Of a DNA stretch of 64,000 nt, positions 1 through 11,115 are shown piece after piece. Position 1 is the stretch's first letter; every line of letters begins with the position of its first letter. Under the pieces are notes generated by a model. That model saw nothing but the letters and a program-made list of their open reading frames with translations, was not told the DNA's origin and searched no databases. Origin of the DNA: Tipula vernalis (lineage: Eukaryota > Arthropoda > Insecta > Diptera > Tipulidae); contig OY282560.1 of NCBI GenBank assembly GCA_958295665.1, forward strand, positions 97,627,930 through 97,691,929. The letters run 5' to 3'. A program made the translations under genes and the position numbers.

Positions 1-510
1 CGAGACTAATGACAAATTTAAAACAAACATTCTAAAGAAACTAACTAACCCTAGGAAACGGTGAAGTTCATGCACGTTTTTTGGAATAGGATACGAACGT
101 ATAGCATCCACATGTTGACGCGATGGTCTAATTCCATTATAGGTAACTCCATACCCGATAAATTCAATTTTGGGTTTTAAAAAACGACATTTTTCTATTG
201 ATAATTCTAAACAGTTTCTATGACATATGTAGACTCAGAACACTTTTCAAAACTTTGAAATGACGTTCAACAGTATCGGTTGATATTAATATATCATAAA
301 TATAAATGGTTAGATCATCTGACTCCAATAACGGTTTAAAAACTTCTGCAACAAACCGTTGGAAAACCGAAGGTGCATTGGACAATCCGAAAGGAGTCCT
401 AACGTATTCAAATTGTCTGTCCGGTGTGACAAAAGAGGTGTAACGAATCGAATTTCTTTCTATAGGAATGTGATGAAATCCACTTTTTAAGTCCAGTAAA
501 CTGAACATTT
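1..510 (-). pseudogene. Gypsy element A, distal reverse transcriptase (partial)
   Basis: Continuation of the gag-pol at 511-2684 in another frame. It reads FSLLDLKSGFHHIP, then FGLSNAPSVFQRF, the RT palm of Ty3/gypsy elements, and runs off the window start near an RT-thumb-like PKNVHELHRF. The frame change falls in a run of A residues (minus strand) near 508-516, so a one-base indel is the likely cause. The catalytic YxDD box reads Y-I-Y-D at 293-304: the first aspartate codon is TAT rather than GAT, which should abolish polymerase activity. Family is clear; the copy is dead. Confidence 0.88.
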
Positions 511-2684
511 TTTTTTTCTCTCAATTTCTCAAGACAATCGTCCATTACAGGCAAAGGAAAACGATCCTTCACTGTGATTTTATTTAATTGTCTGTAGTCG
601 ACACACAGTCGATGTGTACCGTTTTTCTTAGCTATCAAGACCATCGGACTTGCGTAATCACTCTTACTTTCCCTCACGACACCCTGCTTTTGCAAGTCTA
701 TTACCATGCTTCGTAAGACTTCGCGTTCCTTCCACGATAATCTTCGTGGAGTTGAATAAACTGGTCGATCGGACGTCAATACAATTTTTAATTCATGCTT
801 AATTTCAGGTGTTTGCTGTTTTGGTTTGGAAAAGTGATTGTCTAGCATTTGTACTAATCGCTTCTTAATCTCAAAGTTATATTTCGACTCGTTGGAAAAT
901 GGCCCTATATCATAAGTATAATTTTCACATACCTGCGATTCGAATTCAACTCCCAAAATTTCGTTAAACAAAGCTACCGTTGTCACGTCGATGACATCCT
1001 CATTATGTTTTGTTTGAATGTTGCCGTTTGTTTCGAACAAAACCTTCAGAACACTTGAACCGTTCAATGTTAGCTTATCTAATTCTTGTAAAAATTCACG
1101 TCCAATAATGCAATCAGGACTCATGGTTTCGTCAGGTACGATAAGAAATCTGCAATTATACAATACATTTTCAATTAGACAATTAATATTTAAATAACCT
1201 AAAATATTTAATTTAGCTCCATTAATCCCTGTGTAGCTTATAACGTCTTGATATGGAGCCAATGTTAAATTTTGTGGAATAAGGTGATATTTTAACAAAT
1301 TAATAGGGCTGCCTGTATCAATTAATGCGGTCGTAACCCTACAACCATCTGCGAACTGAAATTCGATGTTAGCGGTGAACTTTTCAAGTTTTGTGTCAAT
1401 CAGTCCTACTTCCTTTGATCGAGCGCGTGTACAGTACGATGATGTGTGTCCCGGTTGCTGATAAGAATCACAAAACCGTTTTGATGGATTAGGACATTTT
1501 GTAGCGATGTGACCATACTCGTTGCAATTATAGCATCTTAATTTTGACAAAAATGCTGGCTTCTGTTGTGTTTTATCGGAAGGAGAATTATTCGTCTGTC
1601 TCTTTTTGATTTCCGATTCAGTAGATATTGATCTATTTGGAGTTTGATGCTTCTGTGTGGGTACTATTGTGGGGTTACCAAGTCGAGCATATGCCGAATA
1701 CCCATCATGTTCACGAAGGACATGCAATTGATGATCTAAACTTGTAAATCTATTAAGAGCTAATATTTTTTCCATTTCAGGGTTATTTATACCAGATACC
1801 ACATATTTAATTATGGAAGAATCCTTCAGGTTACCCGTTCGTCCAAGCTGCCTCATCTCATGAAAATATTGCTCGTACGTTTCATCCGGTTGTTTAAACC
1901 GCGACGACATCTTCGAATCTGCTTCGTCCATGTAGCATCCGAATGACTTGATTAAACTATCCGAAAAATCTCGAAAAGATTTCAAGGGAGTTTCCAGATC
2001 ATGAAACCATGCATTGGCTGGTCCTTTAAGACGGAAAGTTGCATAATGAACCGTTTCGTTGTCACCCCAGCCATAAACAGCTCTTAAATATTCGATACGT
2101 TTCAGCCACTGCACTGCGTTCATTCCATTTTTACCACCAGGATTATACTCTGGTACTATATTCTCTACCTCTGACGGATATAGGTAATGTGGTGTGATAC
2201 CATGCCGATCTTCATTGCTGACTCTCTGAACTAACACTTCTTTTTGCAACTGGATGATTTCGAGTTGTTGCTGCAAAATATGTCGTTGAATATCTGCAGT
2301 TGAAATGTTCTGTTGAGTACTGCCATGATCAACAATTAATGGGTACATATGTGGTAACGGCACTGAATTCTGAGTACCGCATATCGGCACGTGTTGCCCA
2401 TAATAAATGAGGTTAGGTTGTGCGAACTGATGTGCTTGTTGTAGTGGCACATTCGATGACTGGTAATTCGGTGATGTCTGAACTGGATGTAGTGTTTGGT
2501 GATTTGAAAGCACTTGCAGCAATGGGTTATCTATTACTGTAGATGATATCTTTGCTGGATGTATACTGTTTGGTAGACTTTCCACACGTGGTTGTTGGAG
2601 GTTACGATTTTGATTGAATACTATTGTCGGCATGTCCAAAATTACTGAATCATCTAGTACTGTTGACTGCAATCCTGGATACAT
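511..2684 (-). pseudogene. Gypsy element A gag-protease-RT polyprotein
   Basis: Long open frame starting at the ATG at 2684. The N-terminal ~230 residues are Gln/Pro-rich and unassigned. A retrotransposon gag domain follows (WLKRIEYLRAVYGW, LKGPANAWFHDLE), then a CCHC zinc knuckle (CYNCNEYGHIATKCP), an aspartic protease (ALIDTGSPINLL) with a second conserved block IGREFL, and the RT fingers (RPVYSTPRRLS, RLCVDYRQLNKI). Gag and pol are in one frame, as in several insect gypsy lineages. The reading frame breaks near 510 and pol continues in another frame. It resembles element B at 24.3-28.3 kb in domain order and sequence, so both belong to one clade. Confidence 0.9.
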
Positions 2685-2753
2685 TGGCGTTAGAGACCTC
2701 GGTTGAAAATACTACAATACAATACGTTCACTAAAAATATTTATTGAATCACT

Positions 2754-2769
2754 GGGATCCCACTTCTGA
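2754..2769 (-). promoter_or_regulatory. Primer-binding site of gypsy element A
   Basis: On the minus strand this reads TCAGAAGTGGGATCCC, directly between the proposed LTR end (2772) and the gag leader. It matches, from memory, the complement of the acceptor end of an insect tRNA-Leu (…ATCCCACTTCTGA…), but starts a few bases inside the tRNA 3' end, lacking the TGGTG part. Confidence 0.6.
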
Positions 2770-2771
2770 TT

Positions 2772-2978
2772 TGTTGTGGGCGAAAAATAAAAACGAATTT
2801 AATTTCAAAAAAACAATATTATTCACAAAGATTTTTACGTCCATTCTTTTTACATGACACACCAATACTAACTTTTATTATTTTACTTATAGGGTTTTAA
2901 TATATACTACTTATACTGTTTGCAGTGCCATCTATTGACAGACAGCAACTTCAAAATTTAGTTGCAACATGTGTTACA
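2772..2978 (-). repeat. Probable 5' LTR of gypsy element A
   Basis: Begins TGTTGTGGGC just beyond the primer site and could end at …GTGTTACA, giving TG…CA ends and ~207 bp. It shares short blocks with the element B LTR (ACCAA…AACTTTTTATT and AGTG(A/C)CATCTATT). The partner LTR lies outside the window, so the outer boundary is provisional. Confidence 0.45.
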
Positions 2979-3029
2979 GCTGTGTGTTGCAGAGCATCCT
3001 TATAAACACTATTTGCACCAATAGGCCAC

Positions 3030-3700
3030 CTCACACTGCGACCTAAAAGATCTATTGTGCTGGACTCTGCTTAATTATCTGTCCAGTCAATATTCAGGTT
3101 CTTAATGAACTTGATAATACAGCCGCAGCCATTTAGTGATACATACTATCTGGGCGTATTGCTCTCCCTCCTAGATGTTTATTACAGCATGTAGTTCCGC
3201 TATAAAGATGGTAGCATTGAAGCCCAAGGACTTCGAGAGGGCTATCCCACTCCCATATATTCCTACCTCTGCCCCGTCTTCTGTTTGATTTTACTCTTAC
3301 GAGTTGCTAAGAATTGCAAATCGCCTGTAGGTCACCCAGCTTTACTACAGGAAGGCTAAATACAACTGGAGGGTGCCTGGTATCCAGAGTCCGCATACTT
3401 TGGACTGATTAACCTGTCAGCCATTCATCCATCGGCATATGCTGTTCCACCTTAGATTAGGATTTTTTGTCAAGGTTTTCTCCTTTAGCGCCGTACTTTA
3501 GCCTGTGCCAAATGGCCAAAAAATGTGCCAAACCGTCTTAGTTACCGGTAGTTGCCACGAGGAGCCAGCACGTACACTTGAGAATTGTGAACAGGTTACC
3601 CCTTACACAATTGTACCCATCACGCAGCTGGCTAATACATGACCAGAACAGCTCACGTAATGCGCACCCTACTGGAAGGTTACGGAGCTGGTAGATTAAT
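3030..3700 (-). pseudogene. LINE RNase H domain relic (I/R1/LOA-type)
   Basis: This stretch is more GC-rich than its surroundings. Around 3170-3285 the minus strand translates as EDGAEVGIYGSGIALS followed by LGFNATIFIAELHAV, the pattern of the C-terminal RNase H found in I/R1/LOA-group LINEs (acidic residue, G-rich strand, then A-x-x-A-E-L-x-A). Frames to either side are broken by stops, and no RT could be read. The full extent is a guess from base composition. Confidence 0.5.
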
Positions 3701-3949
3701 CTACTCAACTTCGGCCCCCCTCAAATAGACGCCACCACCGGTTTACTTAATTCCATGTAGGTTATTAAAACGTGAAATAATTGTAAACTTTGAAAAAAAT
3801 TGGCTTTTGGGCATTTTGGATCTACCTTTGAAAAAAAAAGTAAACAATTATTGCATAGACACGCTTATGTTAATGGTACCCAACGGTTAATTAATAATCT
3901 GATTAATATGAACTCATATGTTCAAACGAGGAGGCGTTTACATCAGTGA

Positions 3950-5050
3950 TTAGGCGAGCCAATCTCCGAGTTTAGTGTTAATGAGTAAAGTGTAGGATCA
4001 TGGTTTTCCACATATTCTATATTCGAAAATTTGTCATCCGAGCCCAACCCTAAATTATGGAATAATACGCACAGATTTGGAAAGCCTAAAGTGTCTCTTT
4101 TGATCATATTTGGTGTCAATGTGAGCCAATCGCTGAGATTGGTGTTATCTTGCTAAATGTTGAAATATGGTTTTCCACATATTTGAAAATTTGTCATCAA
4201 AGTCTAACCACCGATTATGGAATAAAACAGATTACAGATTTTGAAAGCCTAAGTTCTCTTGTTTCTATCCTATATGGTAGCTATGCAAGCCAATCTCTAA
4301 GGTTGGTATTATTTAGCAAAATGCAGACATTTGGTGTTAGCCACGACAGCTTAGCGGATTTTGCGGATGTTACGAGTGTGTGCGATAATGTTTAATGCAG
4401 GTGACACTTGAATTAAAAACACTTTTATCAATTGTATTATAATTTATTATCAATAAATGTTTTGATGAACACGATGTTGTTTGGTCGACAGTCGAAGATA
4501 GAAGAAGGAAAAAACTGGACATCATGTAGTTTGGCGTCTGTGTTATTCAATGTGTTCGCCACAAGATGATGTGTTTGTTATGGTGGCGCCAACAAATAAT
4601 AATATAATATAATGTGTCCTCTTTCTATCCTATATCGTGACAAGGCAAGCCAATCTCTGAGATTAGTGTTATTTAACAGAATAAATGATCATGATTTTCC
4701 ACATATGTGTATTTGATCATTTTGCTAATATCTGAAAATTTGCCATCGAAGTCTTACCACAAATTAAGAAATAAAACTTACAGATTTTAAAAGCCTAATG
4801 TGTCTTCTTTTTATCCTATATGGTAGCTATGCAAGCCAATCTCTGAAGTTGGTGTTAATTAGCAAAATGTAGAAACTTGGTTTCCCAGATATTCGATCAT
4901 TTTGGCAATATTTGGAATTTTGTCATCAGTGCCCAACCCTAAATTATGGAAGAACACGCTCAGATTTGGAAAGCCCTTTTCTTTTTTACATTCGATATGG
5001 TGTCTGTGCTACCAAATCTCAAGTTGATTCATGTTATCCAGCTTATGAAC
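3950..5050. repeat. Interrupted tandem repeat array, period ~165-185 bp
   Basis: The anchor (G/C)AAGCCAATCTC or GAGCCAATC recurs at about 3956, 4123, 4287, 4647, 4833 and (degenerate) 5009. Each unit also has GGTTTTCCACATAT, GAAAATTTGTCATC and CCTATATGGTAGC blocks. Units are diverged by substitutions and small indels. The long gap between the third and fourth anchors is an insertion (4331-4612). Confidence 0.8.
4331..4612. mobile_element. Insertion inside the tandem array, possible solo LTR
   Basis: About 280 bp unrelated to the repeat units. It starts TGTTAGCCACGACAGC and a TGGCGCCAACA lies at its far end, so TGTTAGC…GCCAACA could be short inverted LTR ends. An AATAAATG signal-like site lies inside. 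No target duplication is evident, and some repeat unit sequence is missing next to it. Solo LTR is a tentative reading. Confidence 0.3.
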
Positions 5051-7020
5051 TACACTCAACAAATAAACGTTTAAAGCTTCACACCGGTAACAGTAATTGA
5101 CCAATTAGAACCACTTGTTCAAAAAAAAAAATCTCAAACCGTTCCATTACATGGCCAGCACTCTTATTTAAAAATATAAATTTTAGACCCTTTTTTGTAA
5201 CTGACCTACATTAAGTTGTCTGCAAAATGATGCGCGCCCAAATAAATTTTTCGTTCAAAAATTAGACAAGACAACTATTTATGCGTTACGCTATCCACTA
5301 ACCACATTAAATCACCAAAAAAAAAAACCAACAGGAAATGGAAGCAAAACGCGACGAGTGCAACAAAGCCACCATTTTTGGTCTCACATGTACACCGAAA
5401 ATGTACTAAATCGTGTGTATTTTGTGTACTTTTGATTGTAAACACACCAACTTTGAGTGTATGCGCGACGTACAATACAAATTTTATGAATGTAATTTTA
5501 GTCAAATAGTACACAACGTAATAAATTTGTGTACATACACAAATACCAATACTGTTATGTTTATTTCATTAATAAATTCAACTTACACTACGTTGTGCAT
5601 CATTTGCACATTTACACATTTTACTATTTAAACTATGGTTGGTGTGTGTTCGAAAATTTTAATACCATTACATTTCTTTGTGTCTCTTCGATGTGTGTAT
5701 ATAAGCGACGTGTTTGTATGCATAGATTCTCATTTCATATACGTGTATTTTTATTATGTACAATGTACGAGTAAATCCAACTTCACACGCAACAAGTGTA
5801 TCACTCACTCACTATTATTTAGACTGAACTATACAGCTACATGATTTATTATTTATTACATAAACGAATTTATGATCTTATTCCCAAATACCAAATCTTA
5901 TGAGAGGGAACGCATCTTTCAGACGTTAACATAAATAAAAAACAAAAATCGAAATTGCGATGTTTTATACACACTACTTAGGCCTGATGAATATTACGCC
6001 GATATAATATTTTAAGCAAATACACAAAAGTGAGTCACCATCTTAGGCCATATCGCACCATGAATCATGCATTAATTAGTTCGGCAAAGAAAATAAACGT
6101 CGATTAATAATTTTGCGAAAATATTAATTGAATATCGTTAACCGTTTATTAATATTTGGTGCTTTTGTTGTTGTCGTTGTTTGTTGTTTGTTTATGCAAA
6201 TTGGTTGCAATTTTATTAAAACGTTAAAAAATTACGCAGAAGTATGAATGAGTAAATTTTGAGATGGTCCTTGTAATTACTAAATTTCATCAATAGGTGT
6301 GGAGTTTTTCACAGGAAGTGTGTCAAATCAAATTACTTTTTAAATAAAAAAACAAAAAATGTGTTTGGTGAACCCGGAAGTGAATTCTCTAATTTTGATA
6401 AAATTTTTAAGGCCGCTTGTAACATTTGATCAAATTTTTATTTATCCATGGTTTTTTCTTATAATATTTAAATCGAAAACATTGCGGTAGGTGGGATACG
6501 TAAAATGTTATAGATGATGACTAATGCTTCTGAACGTTGTACTGGACATTCTATCTGACATTACCTAGATAATTTTACTGTTGAGTGGCGCAATCCGCAG
6601 GATTTTTTTTGTCTTATATAAATAAGCGACGTGTACTGGTTATACATATATTTTACCAATATTGGAATCTAACGAATTAAGTAAAATGCATCAGGTAATC
6701 TATCTCCGTCCCTTAAACTCCTCCTAGACGGAGCGTGCTAGGAAGGTGGACATTTTGGAAAGGTCTCCTGATTTCTAGGTCAACACAACTATTTTCAGCT
6801 CTTCAAGTTGAGTCATTTAGGAGTTACGGACATTTGAATTTTCTAAGGGTATTATTGAATTTTGACGTTTAATTTTAATTTTAAAAAAATCAAATCGTAG
6901 TAGGTATAGCTTGCGCTTTTTAAAAAAAGGAAAGGTTACTATGATACGCTAAACGGAAATGTTTATTTTTGTTTAACATGAATTTTCAAATGCAAATCAC
7001 ATTTTAGTGAAGCAGTAAAC
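5051..7020. other. AT-rich stretch without a recognised gene
   Basis: Only short open frames occur, on both strands and overlapping one another, with low-complexity Phe/Ile/Tyr-rich translations. I see no retroelement motif, tRNA-like fold or convincing repeat. Could be host intergenic DNA or decayed untranslated element sequence. Confidence 0.5.
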
Positions 7021-7029
7021 TGTCAAGTC

Positions 7030-7390
7030 ATGAAACGGCGACGTGCCGTGTTTAATCCAACCCGTATTGATACGAAAAAGAAAAAAGTATCACGCGAAAA
7101 TGATTCAGAAGCTCTGAAAGAAAAAGAACTTGAAGCAAGTGTAGAAAACAAACCTCTCTTCAAAACGAAACTTTTGAAGAAAAGGTCGACTGTTTTGAAG
7201 CAAACAGACAAAGGAACATCAAGTCACGGCAAATCGAAACACCTGATATAACTCATGTCCGCCTACAAATACAAAGGGAGCGACAAAGAAAATTGAGAGC
7301 TAACAACTGGCTTTACCTGAAAGAAGAAGCATTTCATTATGATCCGTCTGTTAATTTGATATTAATGATTGTTATTAAAATATTGTAGTA
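7030..7390 (+). pseudogene. Basic coiled protein fragment, function unknown
   Basis: An ORF from the ATG at 7030 is rich in Lys/Arg/Glu (starts MKRRRAVFNPTRIDTKKKK). After about 7200 the coherent reading moves to another frame: EANRQRNIKSRQ, then THVRLQIQRERQRKLRANNW and LYLKEEAFHYDPSVNL, ending at a stop near 7388. The switch suggests one frameshift in a once-continuous charged protein. I do not recognise it. It sits just upstream of a BEL gag, so it might be a host exon, a processed pseudogene or an unrelated element ORF. Confidence 0.35.
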
Positions 7391-7534
7391 GATTCGCACG
7401 ATCAGACTGACATCTCTTTGTAAACATCAGCCAAATTATCTACATATAAACGGGGTGTCATTTAACGGTTTAAAGAAAACATTGTAGTGTTATCCAGTTC
7501 AGTGAATTAAAGTGCACGAAGTTAAAATTACAAA

Positions 7535-8400
7535 ATGGAAGCTGTTAATCTAGCAAATACTGTGCTTAGGTTGTAAGGCTAAGCGGGGTTTAATTAGACG
7601 GAGAATTAGAAACTACACGTTTGGTGATTAAGTTTATTCTGATTTATTTTTAATAAATTCCGAGTTTAAATACATTTTTAGAAACTGCTTAATAGCGAGT
7701 TTTTATAATCTTACAATACTACAATAAAATATTATGTATAGCTGACAAATAATATGTGTGCATACTTCCGTATTAATATTTCACTTTATGCAACCTGAAC
7801 AATTTTATTACTTAAAATTAAACTGATGACTTGACAAATAAGCCCTGTTCACAGATGAAGTGAACAGAAGCCTTAACCAAACGCCGAAGCATTACAAAGG
7901 GCCTATTAACTCGCATCGAGAAATATGCCGACACGTTAACCGAGAACTCATGTGACGAGGAAAATAAGAGAACGAGTACGCCGCGCGAAAGAATTATTGC
8001 AGCAATTTACTGACATTGAGGATCAGATTTTCAACAAAAATCCAGAAGAGAAATCGGAAGGAGAGGAATTCGAAGAACAGTATTACCAAGTGGTGGCCAA
8101 GTTAAACAAGTGGTTACGCCTTCACACGTTGAACACTACATGTCACTTAAACGACAGTATTATTAACTAATCACAAGGGGGCAGCAATGATTTCAAGCTT
8201 CCGAGAGTCAACATACCTAGCTTCACGGGCGATTATTAGGAGTGGCGAAGCTTCTTCGATTTATTTACTAAAATAGTACACGAGAATCAGACGCTTCCAG
8301 CAGCACAAAAATTCCAGTACTTGAAGAGGCTGTTGAAAGGTGAAGCGAGACGAAACAATATTGAAGCCTTCCAAAAACTTTGCAAAAGATAGGATAGGAA
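7535..8400 (+). pseudogene. BEL/Pao element gag, broken N-terminal part
   Basis: A start MEAVNLANTVLR (ATG 7535) is followed by ~280 bp that interrupts coding. Gag resumes near 7867 with LTKRRSITKGLLTRIEKYAD, frameshifts to KIRERVRRAKELLQQFTDIE (7952 onward) and then to the BEL gag core: LPRVNIPSFTGDY, SFFDLFTKIVHEN, QKFQYLKRLLKGEA (8195-8350). Stops and frame changes make it non-coding. The order agrees with the gag half of Pao/BEL polyproteins; protease follows on the same strand. Confidence 0.8.
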
Positions 8401-8410
8401 AATCAAAATC

Positions 8411-9280
8411 TTGACTGCCAATTCATTCATAAATCTTTTTATGGAACCACCTACCATTCGTCACGCGAATTCATCATCAATAAGAAAGCTACTCGATACG
8501 TCTGACGAGGTCACACGCGGCTTGAAAGCATTAGAAGCGCAAGCCGAGTCCAAGGATCCATGGTTGCTGTACATCCTATTCAACCAGCTAGACGAAGAAT
8601 CGAAACACTTTTGGATGATTCACATCAATGATGAGGATTTTCCAGCTTTACAAACGTTTTATGTTTTCCTTGCGAGCCGTGCAGACGAACTTGAAGGCAT
8701 ACATTTTAGCAATAAGAGCCAATCATACAGATCAGTTACTACGGTAAAGGGTTTTCATATCCCGTTTGCCAAACTAATGACCACCAGCTTTTCCAATGAA
8801 GAATCATCATCGCAATTACAATCACAGCCATCCACCTCGAACCCAAATACTGATAATCCTCAAGGAGGGGATATCATCAGCCACAACGTGAAAATAAATC
8901 AAAAGTCAAATTTAATAAATCAAACGTTACTACCCACAGCAATTATACAAATCAAGGATGGGTTTGGTAAATGGAAGTTATGCCGTGCGCTATTAGACTC
9001 AGGCTCACAAGTATCCTTTGTGAGTGAAGACCTGGTACAACGATTGCAGTTAAAACGAATAAATGCACGCATCAGTATTAGAGGAATTGGTCAATCAACT
9101 GCTGGGATCACCAAGGGCAGGGTAACCATCTCTGTATCCTCCCGTATTGAAGACAATAATTTTCAAATTGAATGTCTCATTATACCAAGAGTAACCTCAT
9201 GCCAACCAGCTACATTTATTGAAAAACCAAACTTGTTCAACCTCCAAAACCTACCATTGGCCGACCTTAAATTTTACTAA
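8411..9280 (+). pseudogene. BEL/Pao gag C-terminus and aspartic protease
   Basis: Open for 289 codons. The first third continues gag (LLDTSDEVTRGLKALEAQ, SKHFWMIH). The usual Cys/His motif region is absent; a Ser/Thr-rich linker follows directly, suggesting an internal deletion. The protease block reads CRALLDSGSQVSFVSEDLVQ with the DSG active-site triad, then ISIRGIGQSTAG. Downstream frames 9285-9330 read IDVLLGIDQFF, the DxLLG region following BEL protease. Confidence 0.85.
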
Positions 9281-9866
9281 CCAAATAAAATCGACGTGCT
9301 TTTGGGAATCGACCAATTTTTCAGTTTGTTAAAACCTGGAGCTATGAAACTATAGACGCTGGCGGATTAATGGCACACAATACGGTGTTCGGATGGCTTA
9401 TTGCCGGCCCAACGTACGCAACCAACCAGAACTCATCAAATCTCACCAGTCACCATTGTGAGATAAATGTTGACCAATTATTACAGAGGTTCTGGGAGAT
9501 GGAGGGGATTACATTACCAAATAAACCTTCAAATTATTCAGCAGATGAAAAATGTTGTGAGGAGTTTTTTGAGAAGACCACAGATCGAACGGAGAACGGA
9601 AGGTTTGTGATAGGGCTCCCTTTTAAACCAACAACATCAATAAAGCTAGGATACAGGGAGCATTCAAAAGACTGGAAGTAATGGAGCGGCGGTTTGCGAA
9701 GGATTCAAAATTTAAAACGTATTACTACGATTTTATGGGGGGAATATCTAGATCTTAACCATATGGAAGAGGTATCAACCGAGGATATAAATCGACGCGA
9801 CGGAGTTTACTATCTCCCTCATCACGGCGTGCTGAAAGAGTCCAGCTCAACAATAAAACTTCGAGT
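9281..9866 (+). pseudogene. BEL/Pao protease-RT linker and start of RT
   Basis: Frames read NTVFGWLIAGP, LLQRFWEMEGI, TENGRFVIGLPF, YLDLNHMEEV, GVYYLPHHGVLKESSSTIKL. This is the BEL connector followed by the first RT block. It stops dead after IKLRV at about 9866, where the next residues of RT are replaced by the reverse complement of a BEL integrase C-terminus. The missing RT blocks reappear on minus at 11.1-12.27 kb. Confidence 0.85.
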
Positions 9867-11115
9867 GTTGGGGGTTTTGTTGGGGGTAAATTTTATTCGC
9901 GAATTAAAATGACATAGTTAACTTGGATCGATTGCCCTCTTGTTTGCCATTTACTTCGTCTTTGCAGCGACGTTAAATATTCAAACTTCCTTTCATCGAT
10001 TACAAAAGTGTTGTGTTGCCATCCGGAGAAATGTGATGTTTTAGTATTTATCAATACAGGTTGTGGAACTTGAACTAAAGGCCGTCCAATTAGAAAATGG
10101 CCCGGTGTTAATGGGTCAATATGATCATCTGATAAAATGCACAGTGGCCTTGAATTGAGCACCGCTTCGATTTGACTCGCTACCGTTGTAAGTTCCTCGA
10201 AGGTGAATATTTTGTTGCCCGTTACACGTCTAAGGTGATATTTGAACGATTTAAGGGCGGATTCCCATAAGCCTCCAAATGTTGGTGCTGCACTTGGAAT
10301 AAAATGCCAGTTAATTTTCTCTGAAGCAAGAAATGAATAAAATATTATTAGAATTATGTTTAATTAAGTCATAAATCTCGCGAAGTTCATTGTTGGCTCC
10401 TATGAAATTAGAGCCATTATCCGAATATACATCGGTGCATAGTCTGCGTCGTGCGACAAATCGTTGTAGTTTTGCGATGAAATTCTCCGATGTTAAATTT
10501 GACACCACTTCAATATGCACAGCCTTAGTGGCCTTACAAATAAATATTGCTAAATAAGCTTTCCACCTGTGTGTTGGTTGATCTACCATAAATCTGGTTT
10601 CAACTGTAGTGGACCTGCATAGTCAACACCCGTCTTCAGAAATGGGCTCTGGTAACAGACACGATCTTCTGGCAAATTTCCCATTATTTGATAACTTGGT
10701 TTCACGTTATATCGTCGGCATATGTTTCATTGCTTAATGACGTCTTTGACTATACGTCTTTGATAATGTTGTCTAATGATACTTGTAATGCATGCTGATG
10801 TTTTTTGTGAAGGTATCTAACCAGTAACTTGGATAGATTGCAGTTTGGTAATATTACTGGATGCTTGGTTTCATAATCTGCTGCTGAATTTTCGATGCGA
10901 CCGCCGACCCTCAATAATTCTTGCTGATCAAGGAATGGATTTAAGCCACGGAGTTTACTGCTTTTTTGTTGGTTTCGTTTTGATTTAATTGAATTTATTT
11001 CGGTGGCGAAGAATTCATTCTGCACCCAGATAAAATTTTTGGTTTGGCTTCTACCTGTTTCGTCCACTGTCAGCTCTGATTTGATTGAATTAGCAGTACG
11101 TTTCGCTCTGTCCAT
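9867..11115 (-). pseudogene. BEL/Pao integrase (inverted 3' half)
   Basis: Reads toward lower coordinates. HKKHQHALQ (10.79 kb) is the zinc-binding histidine pair. D1 is in VDYAGP (~10.62 kb), D2 in YSDNGSNFIGA (~10.42 kb), E in FGGLWESALK (~10.27 kb), so the DDE triad is visible. The C-terminal part has SRPLCILSDD, LTPGHFLIGRPL and LQRRSKWQ and ends around 9890 with a stop inside VILIRE. Several frameshifts (e.g. near 10,590 and 10,310) make it inactive. It is likely the other half of the element at 7.5-9.87 kb. Confidence 0.88.

Noticed and set aside
5275..5844. Cluster of overlapping small ORFs on both strands (60-81 codons)
   Set aside because: Low-complexity Tyr/Phe/Cys-rich translations with no conserved motif, mutually overlapping, in AT-rich DNA; expected by chance.
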